This document shows positions 1-8,913 of a DNA stretch of 64,000 nt, piece by piece. Location of the stretch: contig NZ_KI632511.1 of NCBI RefSeq assembly GCF_000504285.1, positions 9,775,882 to 9,839,881 of the forward strand, in the 5' to 3' direction. A program made the translations under genes and the position numbers. Positions within the stretch are counted from its first letter, which is position 1. Every line of letters begins with the position of its first letter. The notes below the pieces were generated by a model that was not told the origin of the DNA, made no database searches, and worked only from the letters and a program-made list of their open reading frames with translations. The DNA is from Actinospica robiniae DSM 44927 (GTDB lineage Bacteria; Actinomycetota; Actinomycetes; Streptomycetales; Catenulisporaceae).

Positions 1-210
1 CCGGCCGGTGGACTCGGCGGCGCGACGGGTGCGGCGGCGGTAGCTGTGGCGCTCGAGGCTGGCCTCGACCCGGGCCCGGGTGTCCGGCGCCACGTCGGCG
101 CGGCCGTTGAGCACCTTGGAGACGGTGGTGACCGAAACGCCTACCTCGTCGGCGATCGTCGCGATGGTCGGTGAAGCGGGGACTACCTCGGCTTGATCCT
201 GCACGGTCAT
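1..210 (-). CDS. LacI-family transcriptional regulator, N-terminal part (cut by window edge)
   Basis: Reading leftwards from ATG at 210, about 70 residues are visible. They contain a LacI-type helix-turn-helix (TIATIADEVGVSVTTVSKVLNG at about residues 15-36), where TVSKVLNG is the recognition helix and hinge signature of the family. The sugar-binding core lies outside the window. An AGGTGAG ribosome site sits just upstream of the ATG. The gene diverges from the xylosidase/transport operon, the usual layout for a local sugar-responsive repressor. Family assignment is firm; the ligand (probably a xylo-oligosaccharide) is inferred from the neighbours. Confidence 0.9.
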   Translation of the reverse strand, partial: MTVQDQAEVVPASPTIATIADEVGVSVTTVSKVLNGRADVAPDTRARVEASLERHSYRRRTRRAAESTGR

Positions 211-231
211 CGAAATCTCACCTGTATTCCG

Positions 232-242
232 CAAAACTTTCG
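232..242. promoter_or_regulatory. Putative LacI-type operator, repressor-proximal
   Basis: CAAAACTTTCG differs at one base from the palindrome CGAAACTTTCG, a box known near actinomycete xylanase/xylosidase genes. It lies 22 bases in front of the repressor start, so binding would autoregulate the repressor. Direct sequence match; role inferred. Confidence 0.55.
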
Positions 243-376
243 GGGAGTGTAGCAGTCACAACGACCCGAGCGCGCGGTCTGAATGAAAGCCTCCGCGAGC
301 AAGGAGCAGGTCTGAGCTGGGGTGCGCCGCCGAGCATTGCCTTTGTAGGCAACGAAACGATCGGTGGTGGGGAGTC

Positions 377-405
377 TTGACACCGCCGTCCGGGCGGCTT
401 AGGTT
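377..405 (+). promoter_or_regulatory. Sigma70-like promoter of the xylosidase operon
   Basis: TTGACA at 377-382 and TAGGTT at 400-405 are separated by exactly 17 bases. The predicted transcript would start about 412 and run into the operator-like box at 431-441 before the gene start at 520. Confidence 0.6.
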
Positions 406-430
406 ACCGCAACACATCCCCAAGTTTTTC

Positions 431-441
431 GGAAACTTTCG
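431..441. promoter_or_regulatory. Putative LacI-type operator, operon-proximal
   Basis: GGAAACTTTCG differs at one base from CGAAACTTTCG and contains the perfect 9-bp palindrome GAAACTTTC. It lies about 20 bases after the predicted transcription start, a position suited to repressor road-blocking. Confidence 0.55.
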
Positions 442-519
442 AACAACCGTCGACAGCGGAGCCCTGGGTTCCGCCGCTTCCGGGTGTCGTCGACGTCGAG
501 GGCAGAGCGAAAGGACGGC

Positions 520-2928
520 ATGACCAGTCAGATGTCCGTGGAGGCGGACAGGTCCGGCGGCGACGCGCGCTGGCGCGATCCCGCGCTCTCGCCCGAGGAA
601 CGCGCCGACGCGCTGATCCCGCAGATGACCCTGGACGAGAAGATCGCCCAGCTCGTCGGGGTCTGGGTCGGGGCGGACGCCTCGGGCGGCGGGGTGGCGC
701 CGCTCCAGGACGACAACACGAAGGACCTCGGCCCCTGGGACGAGGTGATCCGGCACGGGCTGGGCCAGCTCACCCGTCCGTTCGGCACCGCCCCGATCGA
801 CGCCGCGGCCGGCGCCCGCTCGCTGGCCGTCTCGCAGGCCCAGATCGCCGCCGCCAGCCGCTTCGGCATCCCGGCCCAGGTGCACGAGGAGTGCCTGACC
901 GGCTTCGCCACCTGGGGCGCGACCGCCTACCCCGCGCCGCTGGCCTGGGGCGCGGCGTTCGACCCCGAACTCGTCCGGGAGATGGCCGGACGGATCGGCG
1001 CCTGCATGCGCGCGGTCGGCGTGCACCAGGGGCTCTCGCCGGTGCTGGACGTGACCCGCGACTACCGCTGGGGCCGCACCGAGGAGACCATCGGCGAGGA
1101 CCCGTACCTGGTCGGCCAGGTCGGCGCGGCCTACGTCAGGGGTCTGGAGGAGTCCGGCATCGTCGCGACCCTCAAGCACTTCGCCGGCTACTCCGCCTCC
1201 CGCGGCGGGCGCAACCTCGCGCCGGTCGCCATGGGCCCGCGGGAGCTGGCCGACGTCATCCTGCCCCCGTTCGAGACCGCGCTGCAGCTCGGCGGGGCCC
1301 GCTCGGTGATGAACTCCTACGCGGAGATCGACGGCGTGCCGGTCGCCGCGGACGAGCAGCTGCTCACCGGCCTGCTCCGGGGGGAGTGGGGTTTCGAGGG
1401 CACGGTCGTCGCCGACTACTTCTCCGTCAGATTCCTCGAGTCCCTGCACAAGGTCGCCGCCGACGGCGCCCGCGCGGCCGAACTGGCGCTGCGCGCGGGC
1501 ATCGACGTCGAGCTGCCCACCGTCGACGCTTTCGGACCGCAGTTCGTCGAGGCCGTGCGGGCCGGGGAGATCGACGAGGCGCTGATCGACCGGGCGCTGC
1601 GCCGGGTCCTGGCGCAGAAGGCCGAACTCGGCCTGCTCGACCCGGACTGGCGGCCGATGCCCGAGGGCGCGCAGGACGTCGACCTCAACTCCGAGCAGGA
1701 CCAGCAGATCGCGCTGCGCCTGGCCCGCGAATCGGTCACCGTGCTGCGCAACGACGACGGGATCCTCCCGCTGCGCCCCGGACTGCGCGTCGCACTGGTC
1801 GGCCCGGTCGCCGACGACCCGATGGCGATGCTCGGCTGCTACTCCTTCCCCGCTCATGTGAGCGCTCACGCAGGCCACGGGCTCGGCCTGGAGATCTCGT
1901 CGCTGCGCGAGTCGCTCGCCGAGATCGTGCCGGACCTCGCTTACGAACCCGGATGCACCGTCGACGGCGCGGACACCTCAGGGTTCGCCGCCGCCGTCGC
2001 CGCGGCCGCCGCGAACGACGTGTGCGTGCTGGCGGTGGGTGACCGGGCCGGCCTGTTCGGCCGCGGCACCTCCGGCGAGGGCTGCGACGCCGCCGACCTG
2101 AACCTGCCCGGCGTGCAGGCGCAGCTGGTGCAGGCGATCCTGGCCACCGGCACGCCGGTGATCCTGGTGCTGCTGGCCGGCCGGCCCTACGCCCTCGGCG
2201 CCGAGGTCGACGCCGTCGCCGGCATCGTCTACGCCTTCTTCGCCGGACAGCGCGGCGGCCAGGCCGTGGCCGAGGTGCTCACCGGCGCCGTCGAGCCCTC
2301 CGGCCGCCTGCCGGTCAGCGTGCCCCGCGACGCCGGCGGCCTTCCCGCGACCTACCTCGCCCCGCCGCTCGGCCGCCGTTCCGAGGTCTCCTCGGTCGAC
2401 CCGACCCCGGCCTACCCGTTCGGCCACGGCTTGAGCTACACCAGTTTCGACTGGTCCGACGCGGCGGTGCTCGGCCCCGACGGCGCCGCGCTCGACCCGG
2501 CGCAGAGCGCCGAGTGGGCCGTCGACGGACACGCCGCCGTCCGGATCCGCGTGCGCAACACCGGATCCCGGCCCGGCACCGAGGTGGTCCAGCTCTACCT
2601 GCACGATCCCCTGGCGCAGACCACCCGGCCGATCGAACGCCTGGTCGGCTTCGCCCGCGTGCCGCTCGAGCCCGGCGAGCAGGCAGAGGTCCGCTTCGAC
2701 GTCCCAGCCGACCTCGCCTCCTTCACCGGCCTGGGCGGCACCCGGATCGTCGAGCCGGGCGAGGTGGAGCTGCGCTTCGGACATTCCAGCGGCCGCGCCG
2801 CCGCCGCGCTCGCCCTGCGCCTGGCCGGCGCCGAACGCGAGGTCGGCTATCGCAGGCACCTGGTATCCCAGGCCCGCGTCGAGCGCACCGGAGCGCTCGC
2901 GCCCAGCACGAAGGAGGCAGGAGGGTGA
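520..2928 (+). CDS. GH3 beta-xylosidase (BxlA-like)
   Basis: Glycoside hydrolase family 3 enzyme of about 802 residues, expected to release xylose (or related sugars) from the non-reducing ends of imported oligosaccharides. The (beta/alpha)8 domain carries the Lys-His-Phe substrate-site motif. The nucleophile motif is VADYF, with Asp299, as in actinomycete xylosidases rather than the SDW of many beta-glucosidases. The alpha/beta sandwich domain and a fibronectin-III-like C-terminus follow. No signal peptide is visible, so it should act in the cytoplasm. ATG 520 is chosen over GTG 484 because GAAAGGA lies 5 bases upstream. The stop overlaps the next start by 4 bases. Family is certain; xylosidase over glucosidase is inferred from the motif and the neighbouring GH39. 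Confidence 0.88.
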   Translation: MTSQMSVEADRSGGDARWRDPALSPEERADALIPQMTLDEKIAQLVGVWVGADASGGGVAPLQDDNTKDLGPWDEVIRHGLGQLTRPFGTAPIDAAAGARSLAVSQAQIAAASRFGIPAQVHEECLTGFATWGATAYPAPLAWGAAFDPELVREMAGRIGACMRAVGVHQGLSPVLDVTRDYRWGRTEETIGEDPYLVGQVGAAYVRGLEESGIVATLKHFAGYSASRGGRNLAPVAMGPRELADVILPPFETALQLGGARSVMNSYAEIDGVPVAADEQLLTGLLRGEWGFEGTVVADYFSVRFLESLHKVAADGARAAELALRAGIDVELPTVDAFGPQFVEAVRAGEIDEALIDRALRRVLAQKAELGLLDPDWRPMPEGAQDVDLNSEQDQQIALRLARESVTVLRNDDGILPLRPGLRVALVGPVADDPMAMLGCYSFPAHVSAHAGHGLGLEISSLRESLAEIVPDLAYEPGCTVDGADTSGFAAAVAAAAANDVCVLAVGDRAGLFGRGTSGEGCDAADLNLPGVQAQLVQAILATGTPVILVLLAGRPYALGAEVDAVAGIVYAFFAGQRGGQAVAEVLTGAVEPSGRLPVSVPRDAGGLPATYLAPPLGRRSEVSSVDPTPAYPFGHGLSYTSFDWSDAAVLGPDGAALDPAQSAEWAVDGHAAVRIRVRNTGSRPGTEVVQLYLHDPLAQTTRPIERLVGFARVPLEPGEQAEVRFDVPADLASFTGLGGTRIVEPGEVELRFGHSSGRAAAALALRLAGAEREVGYRRHLVSQARVERTGALAPSTKEAGG

Positions 2929-3893
2929 GTCTGGCAAGCTCCGGCACCACCCCCGCGGCGGGCGCCAAGCCCGTCCGGATCCGGCCGCGCAAGCGCACCT
3001 GGCGCGAGGCGCTGCGCCGGGAATGGCGGCTGTACTCGCTGGCCGTGGTGCCGCTGGTGTTCTTCGCCGTGTTCCGCTACATCCCGATGATCGGCAACGT
3101 CATCGCGTTCCGCTGGTACGAGCCCGGCGGCAGCCTGTTCGGCGAGTACTGGGTCGGGTTCTACTACTTCCAGGAGTTCTGGACCGACCCGACGTTCTGG
3201 CACGTGTTCACCAACACGCTGGTCCTCGGGCTGCTCTCGCTGCTCTTCACCTTCCCGGCGCCGATCATCCTGGCGCTGCTGCTCAACGAGGTGCGCTCCA
3301 GCCGGTTCAAGCGGATCGTGCAGTCGATCTCGTACCTGCCGCACTTCCTGTCGGTGGTCGTGGTCGCGGGCATCATCCTGCAGATGACCTCGAGCACCGG
3401 CCCGATCAACCAGCTGCTCGGGCACCTCGGCCACACGCCGATCGACTTCATCCAGCAGCCCGGCTGGTTCCGCCAGATCTACGTCTCCTCAGAGGTCTGG
3501 CAGACCGCGGGGTGGGGCACGATCCTCTACCTCGCCGCGCTGACCACGATCGACGCCCAGCTCTACGAGCAGGCGAGGATCGACGGGGCCGGCCGGTGGC
3601 GGCAGACCTGGCACATCACCCTGCCCGGCATCCGCCCGACCATGGTGACGCTGCTGGTGCTCAACATCGGCACGTTCATGGCGGTGGGCTTCGAGAAGAT
3701 CCTGCTGATCTACAACCCGCTGACCTACCCCACCGCCGACGTCATCTCGACCTACCTCTACCGGGTCGGCGTGCAGTCCGGCAGCTTCAGCTACGCCGCC
3801 GCGATCGGCCTGTTCGAATCGCTGATCGGCCTGTTCCTGGTGGTCTCCGCCAACTTCATCTCCCGTCGAGTGGTGGGGACGAGCCTGTGGTAG
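2925..3893 (+). CDS. Carbohydrate ABC transporter permease, LplB type
   Basis: Inner-membrane permease of about 322 residues. After a basic N-terminus come six predicted membrane spans and the cytoplasmic EAA loop (EQARIDGAGRWRQTWHITLPG), which docks the ATPase. It resembles the LplB/YtcP-type permeases that pair with long binding proteins for oligosaccharides. GTG 2925 overlaps the GH3 stop and is preceded by the strong site GGAGG. No ATP-binding subunit is encoded in this operon, so it probably uses a shared MsiK-type ATPase elsewhere, as many actinomycete sugar importers do. Confidence 0.9.
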   Translation: MSLASSGTTPAAGAKPVRIRPRKRTWREALRREWRLYSLAVVPLVFFAVFRYIPMIGNVIAFRWYEPGGSLFGEYWVGFYYFQEFWTDPTFWHVFTNTLVLGLLSLLFTFPAPIILALLLNEVRSSRFKRIVQSISYLPHFLSVVVVAGIILQMTSSTGPINQLLGHLGHTPIDFIQQPGWFRQIYVSSEVWQTAGWGTILYLAALTTIDAQLYEQARIDGAGRWRQTWHITLPGIRPTMVTLLVLNIGTFMAVGFEKILLIYNPLTYPTADVISTYLYRVGVQSGSFSYAAAIGLFESLIGLFLVVSANFISRRVVGTSLW

Positions 3894-4816
3894 CCGTGAC
3901 CGAGACCAGCCCCAAGCCGGTCGGCGACCTGGTGCGGCGCAACAAGATCCGCGCCACCCGGGGCGAACGCGCCTTCCAGGTGGTCAACGCCGTCATCCTG
4001 CTCGGCGTCGTCGCGCTGACGCTCTATCCGTTCCTCAACCTGCTGGCCCAGTCCTTCAGCGCGCAGGACGCGATCGCGGCCGGCCGGGTGAACCTGATCC
4101 CCAAGGGCTTCAACGTCACCACCTACAAGACGGTGATGTCTGATTCGGTCTTCTGGGAGAACTACCGCAACACCGTGCTCTACACCGTCGTCGCCACCCT
4201 CATCGCGATGGTGCTGACCACCTGCTACGCCTACGTGCTGTCCAAGAAGAACATCAAGGGCCGCGGCTTCCTGATCGGTGTCGCCGTGTTCACCATGTTC
4301 TTCAACGGCGGCCTGATCCCGAACTACGTCCTGGTCAACGACCTCGGGCTGCGCAACTCGCTCTGGGCGATCGTGCTGCCCAACGCCATCAGCGTGTTCA
4401 ACCTGCTGGTGATGAAGGCGTTCTTCGAGTCGCTCCCGGGCGAGCTCGAGGAGGCCGCCATGGTCGACGGCCTGAACACCTACGGGATCCTCTGGCGCAT
4501 CGTGCTGCCGCTGTCCAAGGCGGTGCTGGCCACGATGGTGCTCTTCTACGCGGTGACCTTCTGGAACTCGTGGTTCTCCGCGTTTCTTTACATGGATGAC
4601 AACAGCATGTTCCCGGTCACGGTGTACCTGCGCAACCTGATCGCCGGCGCCACCAGCGGTACCAACAACGGCGCCTCGGGCGATACCGCGCTGCAGGTCG
4701 CGGCCAACATCCAGGCGGTGACCATCGTGCTCACGGTCATCCCGATCCTGTCGATCTACCCGTTCATCCAACGGTACTTCGTATCCGGCGTGATGCTCGG
4801 CGCGGTCAAGGGCTGA
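3887..4816 (+). CDS. Carbohydrate ABC transporter permease, LplC type
   Basis: Second permease of the importer, about 309 residues and six predicted membrane segments. It has an EAA loop around ELEEAAMVDGLNTYGILWRIVLP and the family's typical C-terminus GVMLGAVKG. GTG 3887 is chosen because GGGGA lies 7 bases upstream and it overlaps the previous stop by 7 bases; GTG 3896 is a possible alternative. It should form a heterodimer with the preceding permease to move oligosaccharides delivered by the binding protein that follows. Confidence 0.9.
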   Translation: MVAVTETSPKPVGDLVRRNKIRATRGERAFQVVNAVILLGVVALTLYPFLNLLAQSFSAQDAIAAGRVNLIPKGFNVTTYKTVMSDSVFWENYRNTVLYTVVATLIAMVLTTCYAYVLSKKNIKGRGFLIGVAVFTMFFNGGLIPNYVLVNDLGLRNSLWAIVLPNAISVFNLLVMKAFFESLPGELEEAAMVDGLNTYGILWRIVLPLSKAVLATMVLFYAVTFWNSWFSAFLYMDDNSMFPVTVYLRNLIAGATSGTNNGASGDTALQVAANIQAVTIVLTVIPILSIYPFIQRYFVSGVMLGAVKG

Positions 4817-4887
4817 TCCCCACCACCCGCATTACCCGCACCACCGGCAATTCGCACCCCCTCGCACCAAGGACAAAGGAGTTCGAA

Positions 4888-6558
4888 GTGAACAGTTTCT
4901 CCCGACGCGGCTTCCTCGGCGTGCTCGGCGGCGGTATCGCCGCCGCGGCGCTGGCCGGCTGCTCAACCCAGAAGCCGGGCGGATCCAACAGCACTACCGG
5001 CGGCGCCGGCGACCTGTCCGCCAACAAGGTCGGCGCCATGGACGACTACGCCGTCGGCACGCAGTTCAAGGCCACGCAGCCGCTCGACTTCGGCATGATG
5101 ATGTTGAACAACCCGAACTACCCATACAACCCCAAGTGGGAGTTCTTCACCGACCTGCAGAAGATGACGAACATCAGCATCTCCGCGACGAGCGTTCCGC
5201 AGAGCGACTACAACACCAAGGTCGGCGTCATGGTCGGCGCGGGCGACGCGCCGGCGATCATCCCGAAGACCTACCACCCGGCCGAGCAGGCGTTCATCTC
5301 CAGCGGCGCGATTCTGCCGGTGAGCGACTACACCGACCTGATGCCGAACTACACCGCGCAGGTCAAGGAGTGGAACCTGGAGAGCGACCTCGACACCTGG
5401 CGCGGCGCCGACGGCAAGTACTACGCGCTGCCGGGCCTGCACGAGAACGTCTGGATCGACTACTCGATCGCCGTGCGCACGGACATCCTCCAGAAGCACA
5501 ACATCGAGATCCCCACCACCCTGGACGAGTTCACCACGATGCTCCAGGCGCTCAAGACGGCGTACCCGAACCTGTACCCGTTCTCCGACCGCTGGTCCAC
5601 CCCCACCCCCGGCCCCGGCGCGAACGCCCTGCTCCAGACCCTCGGCAACGCCTACGGCACCCACGCCGGCTGGAGCTACCAGCACCAGACCTGGAACGCC
5701 GCCCAGGGCAAGTTCGTCTACACCGGCGCGACCGACGAGTACAAGGCCATGGTCACGCTGCTCAACAGCTGGGTCAGCCAGAAGCTGCTCGACCCGGCCA
5801 GCTTCACCCAGACCGACGCGCAGGCGGAGCAGAAGTTCGCCAACAGCCAGTCCTTCGTCATCAGCGCCAACGCGCAGGAGGTGGTCAACACCTACCAGAA
5901 GGACCTGGCCAAGGTCGCCGGCGCGACCGTCGTGAAGATCCCGGTGCCGACCGGTCCGACGGGTGCGGTCAACGTCGGCACCCGGCTCGAGAACGGCATC
6001 ATGATCTCGTCCTCGGCGCGCAAGAGCCCGAACTTCGTCGCGATGATGCAGTTCATCGACTGGCTGTTCTACTCCGACGCTGGAAAGCTCTACGCCAAGT
6101 GGGGCGTCAAGGGCGAGACCTACACCGGCAGCATCGACGACGGCAGCTTCAAGCTCGCCCCCGACGTCGACTGGGGCGGCCTGAACCCGAGCGGCACCAA
6201 GCAGCTCAACGTCGACTACGGGTTCTTCAACGGAGTCTTCGCCTACGCCGGCAGCAGCAACCTGCTCAACACCCAGTTCCCGCCGGCCGAGCAGGCCTTC
6301 CAGAAGGTCATGAACCAGCGCAAGGTCCTGCCGCTCGACCCGCCCGCGCCGTTCAGCGACCAGCAGCAGCAGCAGACCACGCTGTGGGCGTCCACGCTGA
6401 TGGACTACGTCAACCAGAACACGTTGAAGTTCATCCTCGGCCAGCGGCCGCTGAGCGACTGGGACAAGTACGTCTCCGAGCTCCAGGGGCTCAACTCCGA
6501 CAAGTACATCGACGCCGTCAACCAGGCCTACCAGACCTACAAGAAGGCCCACGGCTAG
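4888..6558 (+). CDS. Tat-exported lipoprotein sugar-binding protein (LplA type)
   Basis: Extracellular solute-binding protein of about 556 residues, longer than typical family-1 sugar-binding proteins and in the range of the LplA/YtcQ group. The N-terminus has a twin-arginine motif (SRRGFLG) and a lipobox (LAGC, Cys near residue 25), so it should be exported by Tat and lipid-anchored. It is aromatic-rich, as usual for carbohydrate clefts. GTG 4888 has AAAGGAG 7 bases upstream. A strong hairpin follows the gene, so this transcript segment may be stabilised relative to downstream genes. The ligand is not proven; the neighbouring glycosidases suggest xylo- or arabino/galacto-oligosaccharides. 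Confidence 0.9.
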   Translation: MNSFSRRGFLGVLGGGIAAAALAGCSTQKPGGSNSTTGGAGDLSANKVGAMDDYAVGTQFKATQPLDFGMMMLNNPNYPYNPKWEFFTDLQKMTNISISATSVPQSDYNTKVGVMVGAGDAPAIIPKTYHPAEQAFISSGAILPVSDYTDLMPNYTAQVKEWNLESDLDTWRGADGKYYALPGLHENVWIDYSIAVRTDILQKHNIEIPTTLDEFTTMLQALKTAYPNLYPFSDRWSTPTPGPGANALLQTLGNAYGTHAGWSYQHQTWNAAQGKFVYTGATDEYKAMVTLLNSWVSQKLLDPASFTQTDAQAEQKFANSQSFVISANAQEVVNTYQKDLAKVAGATVVKIPVPTGPTGAVNVGTRLENGIMISSSARKSPNFVAMMQFIDWLFYSDAGKLYAKWGVKGETYTGSIDDGSFKLAPDVDWGGLNPSGTKQLNVDYGFFNGVFAYAGSSNLLNTQFPPAEQAFQKVMNQRKVLPLDPPAPFSDQQQQQTTLWASTLMDYVNQNTLKFILGQRPLSDWDKYVSELQGLNSDKYIDAVNQAYQTYKKAHG

Positions 6559-6566
6559 ACGAGCAC

Positions 6567-6600
6567 CCGGCCCGGTCCGCTGCCACGCGGACCGGGCCGG
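6567..6600 (+). terminator. Strong hairpin after the binding-protein gene
   Basis: A perfect 14-bp GC stem (6567-6580 with 6587-6600) around a 6-base loop begins 9 bases after the stop. There is no clear U-run. It may be a partial terminator or an RNA-stabilising element that raises binding-protein expression over the downstream enzymes. Confidence 0.6.
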
Positions 6601-6676
6601 ACCCGCCTCGGCGGGACCGACACGCACGAGAGCACGCAGTGCTCGAAGAAACACCCGGATCAGCGGAGGAACAGCG

Positions 6677-8224
6677 GTGCCGACCCCCATCAACGTCCCG
6701 GACCGAGCCGTCGGACGGCTCTCCGACGCCTGGCGCCACTGCGTCGGCACCGGCCGTTTCGAACTCGCGCTGCGGCGCGACTACCAGGACTCGCTGGCGC
6801 TGATCCAGCGCGAGATCGGCTTCCGGCACATCCGGGGCCACGGCCTGTTCGCCGAGGGCGTCGCGGTGCACCAGCCGTACGAGTACCAGGGCTCGACCCG
6901 TACGCGGTACAACTTCGGCTACGTCGACCAGGTCATCGACGCTTACCTCGAACTCGGCATCCAGCCGTTCCTCGAGCTCGGCTTCATGCCCAAGGCGCTG
7001 GCCTCGGGCGATCAGACGGTGTTCTGGTGGCAGGGCAACGTCACCCCGCCGAAGTCGCTGGCGGAGTGGAACGACCTGGTCCGCGCCACGCTGCGGCACC
7101 TGATCGACCGCTACGGCCTCGACCTCGTGCGCCAGTGGCCGATCGAGGTGTGGAACGAGCCGAACCTGACCGTGTTCTGGCAGGACGCGAACGAAGAGGC
7201 CTACCACCGGCTGTACGAGGCCACCGCGTTCGCGGTCAAGGAAGTCGACGCCGAACTCCAGGTCGGCGGCCCGGCCATCTCTCCCGGGGCGGACGAGTGG
7301 CTCAAGCCCTTCGCCGACTTCGTCTCGCTGCGCGGGATCCCGGTCGACTTCGTGAGCAAGCACGCGTACACCACCGGCCCGGCCCAGCACGTGCCCTTCG
7401 GCGTGTACCAGACCCTCGCCCCCGCCCGGAGCCTGCTTGAGCAGTTCGCGACCCCGCGCGACCTGCTGCGCTCCACCGCGCTCGAGGGCCTGCCGGTGCA
7501 CATCACCGAGTTCAACTCGTCCTACCGGCCGGACAACCCGATCCACGACACCGCCTTCCACGCCGCGTACCTCGCGCCGGTCCTGGCCGAGGGCGGCGAG
7601 CACGTCGCGTCCTTCTCCTACTGGACCTTCAGCGACATGTTCGAAGAGGTCGGCGTCCCGACGTCGCTGTTCCACGGCGGCTTCGGCCTGCTGACGCACC
7701 GCCAGATCAAGAAGCCGACCTACCACCTCTACGCGTTCATGGCCCGGATGGGCTCGGACATCCTCGCCCGCGGCACCGACCACCTCGTCACCCGCGACCA
7801 GGACGGCCGGATCACGGTGCTGGCCTGGGCTCCCGTCGACGAGACCGGCCGGGAGCCGGTGCCCGCCGGCCATCGGCTGCGGCTGTCGATCCCCGTCGGC
7901 GCGGAGGCGGACGCGGCGTTCGCGCTGCGCTCCAGCGTCAGCGAAGAAGCCGGCAACGCCTGGGCCGCCTGGCGCGAGATGGGCCGCCCCGCCGCGCCGA
8001 GCAGCCGCCGGCTCGACGCCCTGCGCGAGAGCGCCGAACCCACCCGCCGCCACAGCGCCCTGCCGGTCGAGGCCGGCCGCGTACAGCTCGACCTGACCCT
8101 CGATCAGCACGAGGTGACGCTGGTGGAGATCAGCCCCGTGCACGACGAGACCCCGCCGTGGCTCGACGACCGGCGGCTGTTCGGCTACGCCCGACCCGAG
8201 AGCGAGACGGAGGAGACCTCATGA
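6677..8224 (+). CDS. GH39 beta-xylosidase
   Basis: Glycoside hydrolase family 39 retaining enzyme of about 515 residues. The acid/base motif WNEPN gives Glu161 and the nucleophile motif HITEFN gives Glu278, both at the usual places in the (beta/alpha)8 barrel; a beta-sandwich accessory region follows. No signal peptide is seen, so it probably acts inside the cell on imported oligosaccharides, beside the GH3 enzyme. GTG 6677 has GGAGGA 6 bases upstream. The stop overlaps the next gene's ATG. GH39 also contains iduronidases, but the context favours xylosidase. Confidence 0.88.
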   Translation: MPTPINVPDRAVGRLSDAWRHCVGTGRFELALRRDYQDSLALIQREIGFRHIRGHGLFAEGVAVHQPYEYQGSTRTRYNFGYVDQVIDAYLELGIQPFLELGFMPKALASGDQTVFWWQGNVTPPKSLAEWNDLVRATLRHLIDRYGLDLVRQWPIEVWNEPNLTVFWQDANEEAYHRLYEATAFAVKEVDAELQVGGPAISPGADEWLKPFADFVSLRGIPVDFVSKHAYTTGPAQHVPFGVYQTLAPARSLLEQFATPRDLLRSTALEGLPVHITEFNSSYRPDNPIHDTAFHAAYLAPVLAEGGEHVASFSYWTFSDMFEEVGVPTSLFHGGFGLLTHRQIKKPTYHLYAFMARMGSDILARGTDHLVTRDQDGRITVLAWAPVDETGREPVPAGHRLRLSIPVGAEADAAFALRSSVSEEAGNAWAAWREMGRPAAPSSRRLDALRESAEPTRRHSALPVEAGRVQLDLTLDQHEVTLVEISPVHDETPPWLDDRRLFGYARPESETEETS

Positions 8225-8913
8225 GTATTCTCAATATCCAGTCCGGCCGCGATTTCGGCGAAGGCCCGCTCGCCCGGGTCACATCGCTGGTCTACCGGCT
8301 GATGACGATCGACGCGCTGATGATCCTCGCCGTGCTGCCGGGCCTGATCCCGCTGGTCCTGCTCAGCCGGGACGCCGCCGACGCGCCGCTGGCCGTGGCC
8401 TGCCTGATCCCGGTCGGCCCGGCCCTGTCCGCGGCCCTGTTCGCGCTGCGCCGGCACCGCGGGGACATCACCGACCTGCGTCCCGCGGCCGAGTTCCGCC
8501 GCGGGTACGCGCTGAACGTCGGGGGAGTGCTGCGGCTGTGGCTGCCCTACCTGGCCGCCCTGTCCGTGATCGCGGTGGACCTCGCCCACGTCAAGGCCTC
8601 CGGCGTGCCCGGCTGGTGGAGCGCGATCATCGTCGTGCTCGCCGTCGTGGCGACGCTCTGGATGGCCAACGCCCTGGTGATCACCTCGCTCTTCTCCTTC
8701 CGCGCCCGCGACGTCGCGCGCCTGGCCGCGTACTTCCTCGGCGCGACCCGCTCGGTCGCGCTCGGCAACCTGTGCCTGCTGATCGTGGCCGTCGGCGTGG
8801 TCGACTTCGCCTCCGAGGCCGTCCTGGCCCTGTTCGGGGTCTTGTTCGTCGGAGCCCTGCTGCGCTCCTCCCAGCCGATGACCACCCGGGTTCAAGAGGA
8901 GTTCACCGCGTGA
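8221..8913 (+). CDS. YesL-family membrane protein (DUF624)
   Basis: About 230 residues with an N-terminal DFGEGPLARV segment and five or so hydrophobic spans (about residues 22-42, 52-75, 99-118, 135-160 and 185-215). DUF624/YesL proteins are found beside LplABC-type oligosaccharide importers, where their exact role is unknown; an assembly or accessory function for the permease is assumed. ATG 8221 overlaps the GH39 stop (ATGA) and follows GGAGGAG. The following GTG overlaps its stop, so translation is probably coupled along the operon. Confidence 0.8.
   Translation: MSILNIQSGRDFGEGPLARVTSLVYRLMTIDALMILAVLPGLIPLVLLSRDAADAPLAVACLIPVGPALSAALFALRRHRGDITDLRPAAEFRRGYALNVGGVLRLWLPYLAALSVIAVDLAHVKASGVPGWWSAIIVVLAVVATLWMANALVITSLFSFRARDVARLAAYFLGATRSVALGNLCLLIVAVGVVDFASEAVLALFGVLFVGALLRSSQPMTTRVQEEFTA

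Noticed and set aside
256..1878. Long minus-strand frame opposite the GH3 gene
   Set aside because: Composition is the mirror of a high-GC gene, with no family motif; the GH3 frame has clear catalytic motifs.
4963..6750. Long minus-strand frame opposite the binding-protein gene
   Set aside because: Val/Gly/Asp/Arg-rich shadow translation with no motif; the plus strand has a lipoprotein signal and solute-binding features.
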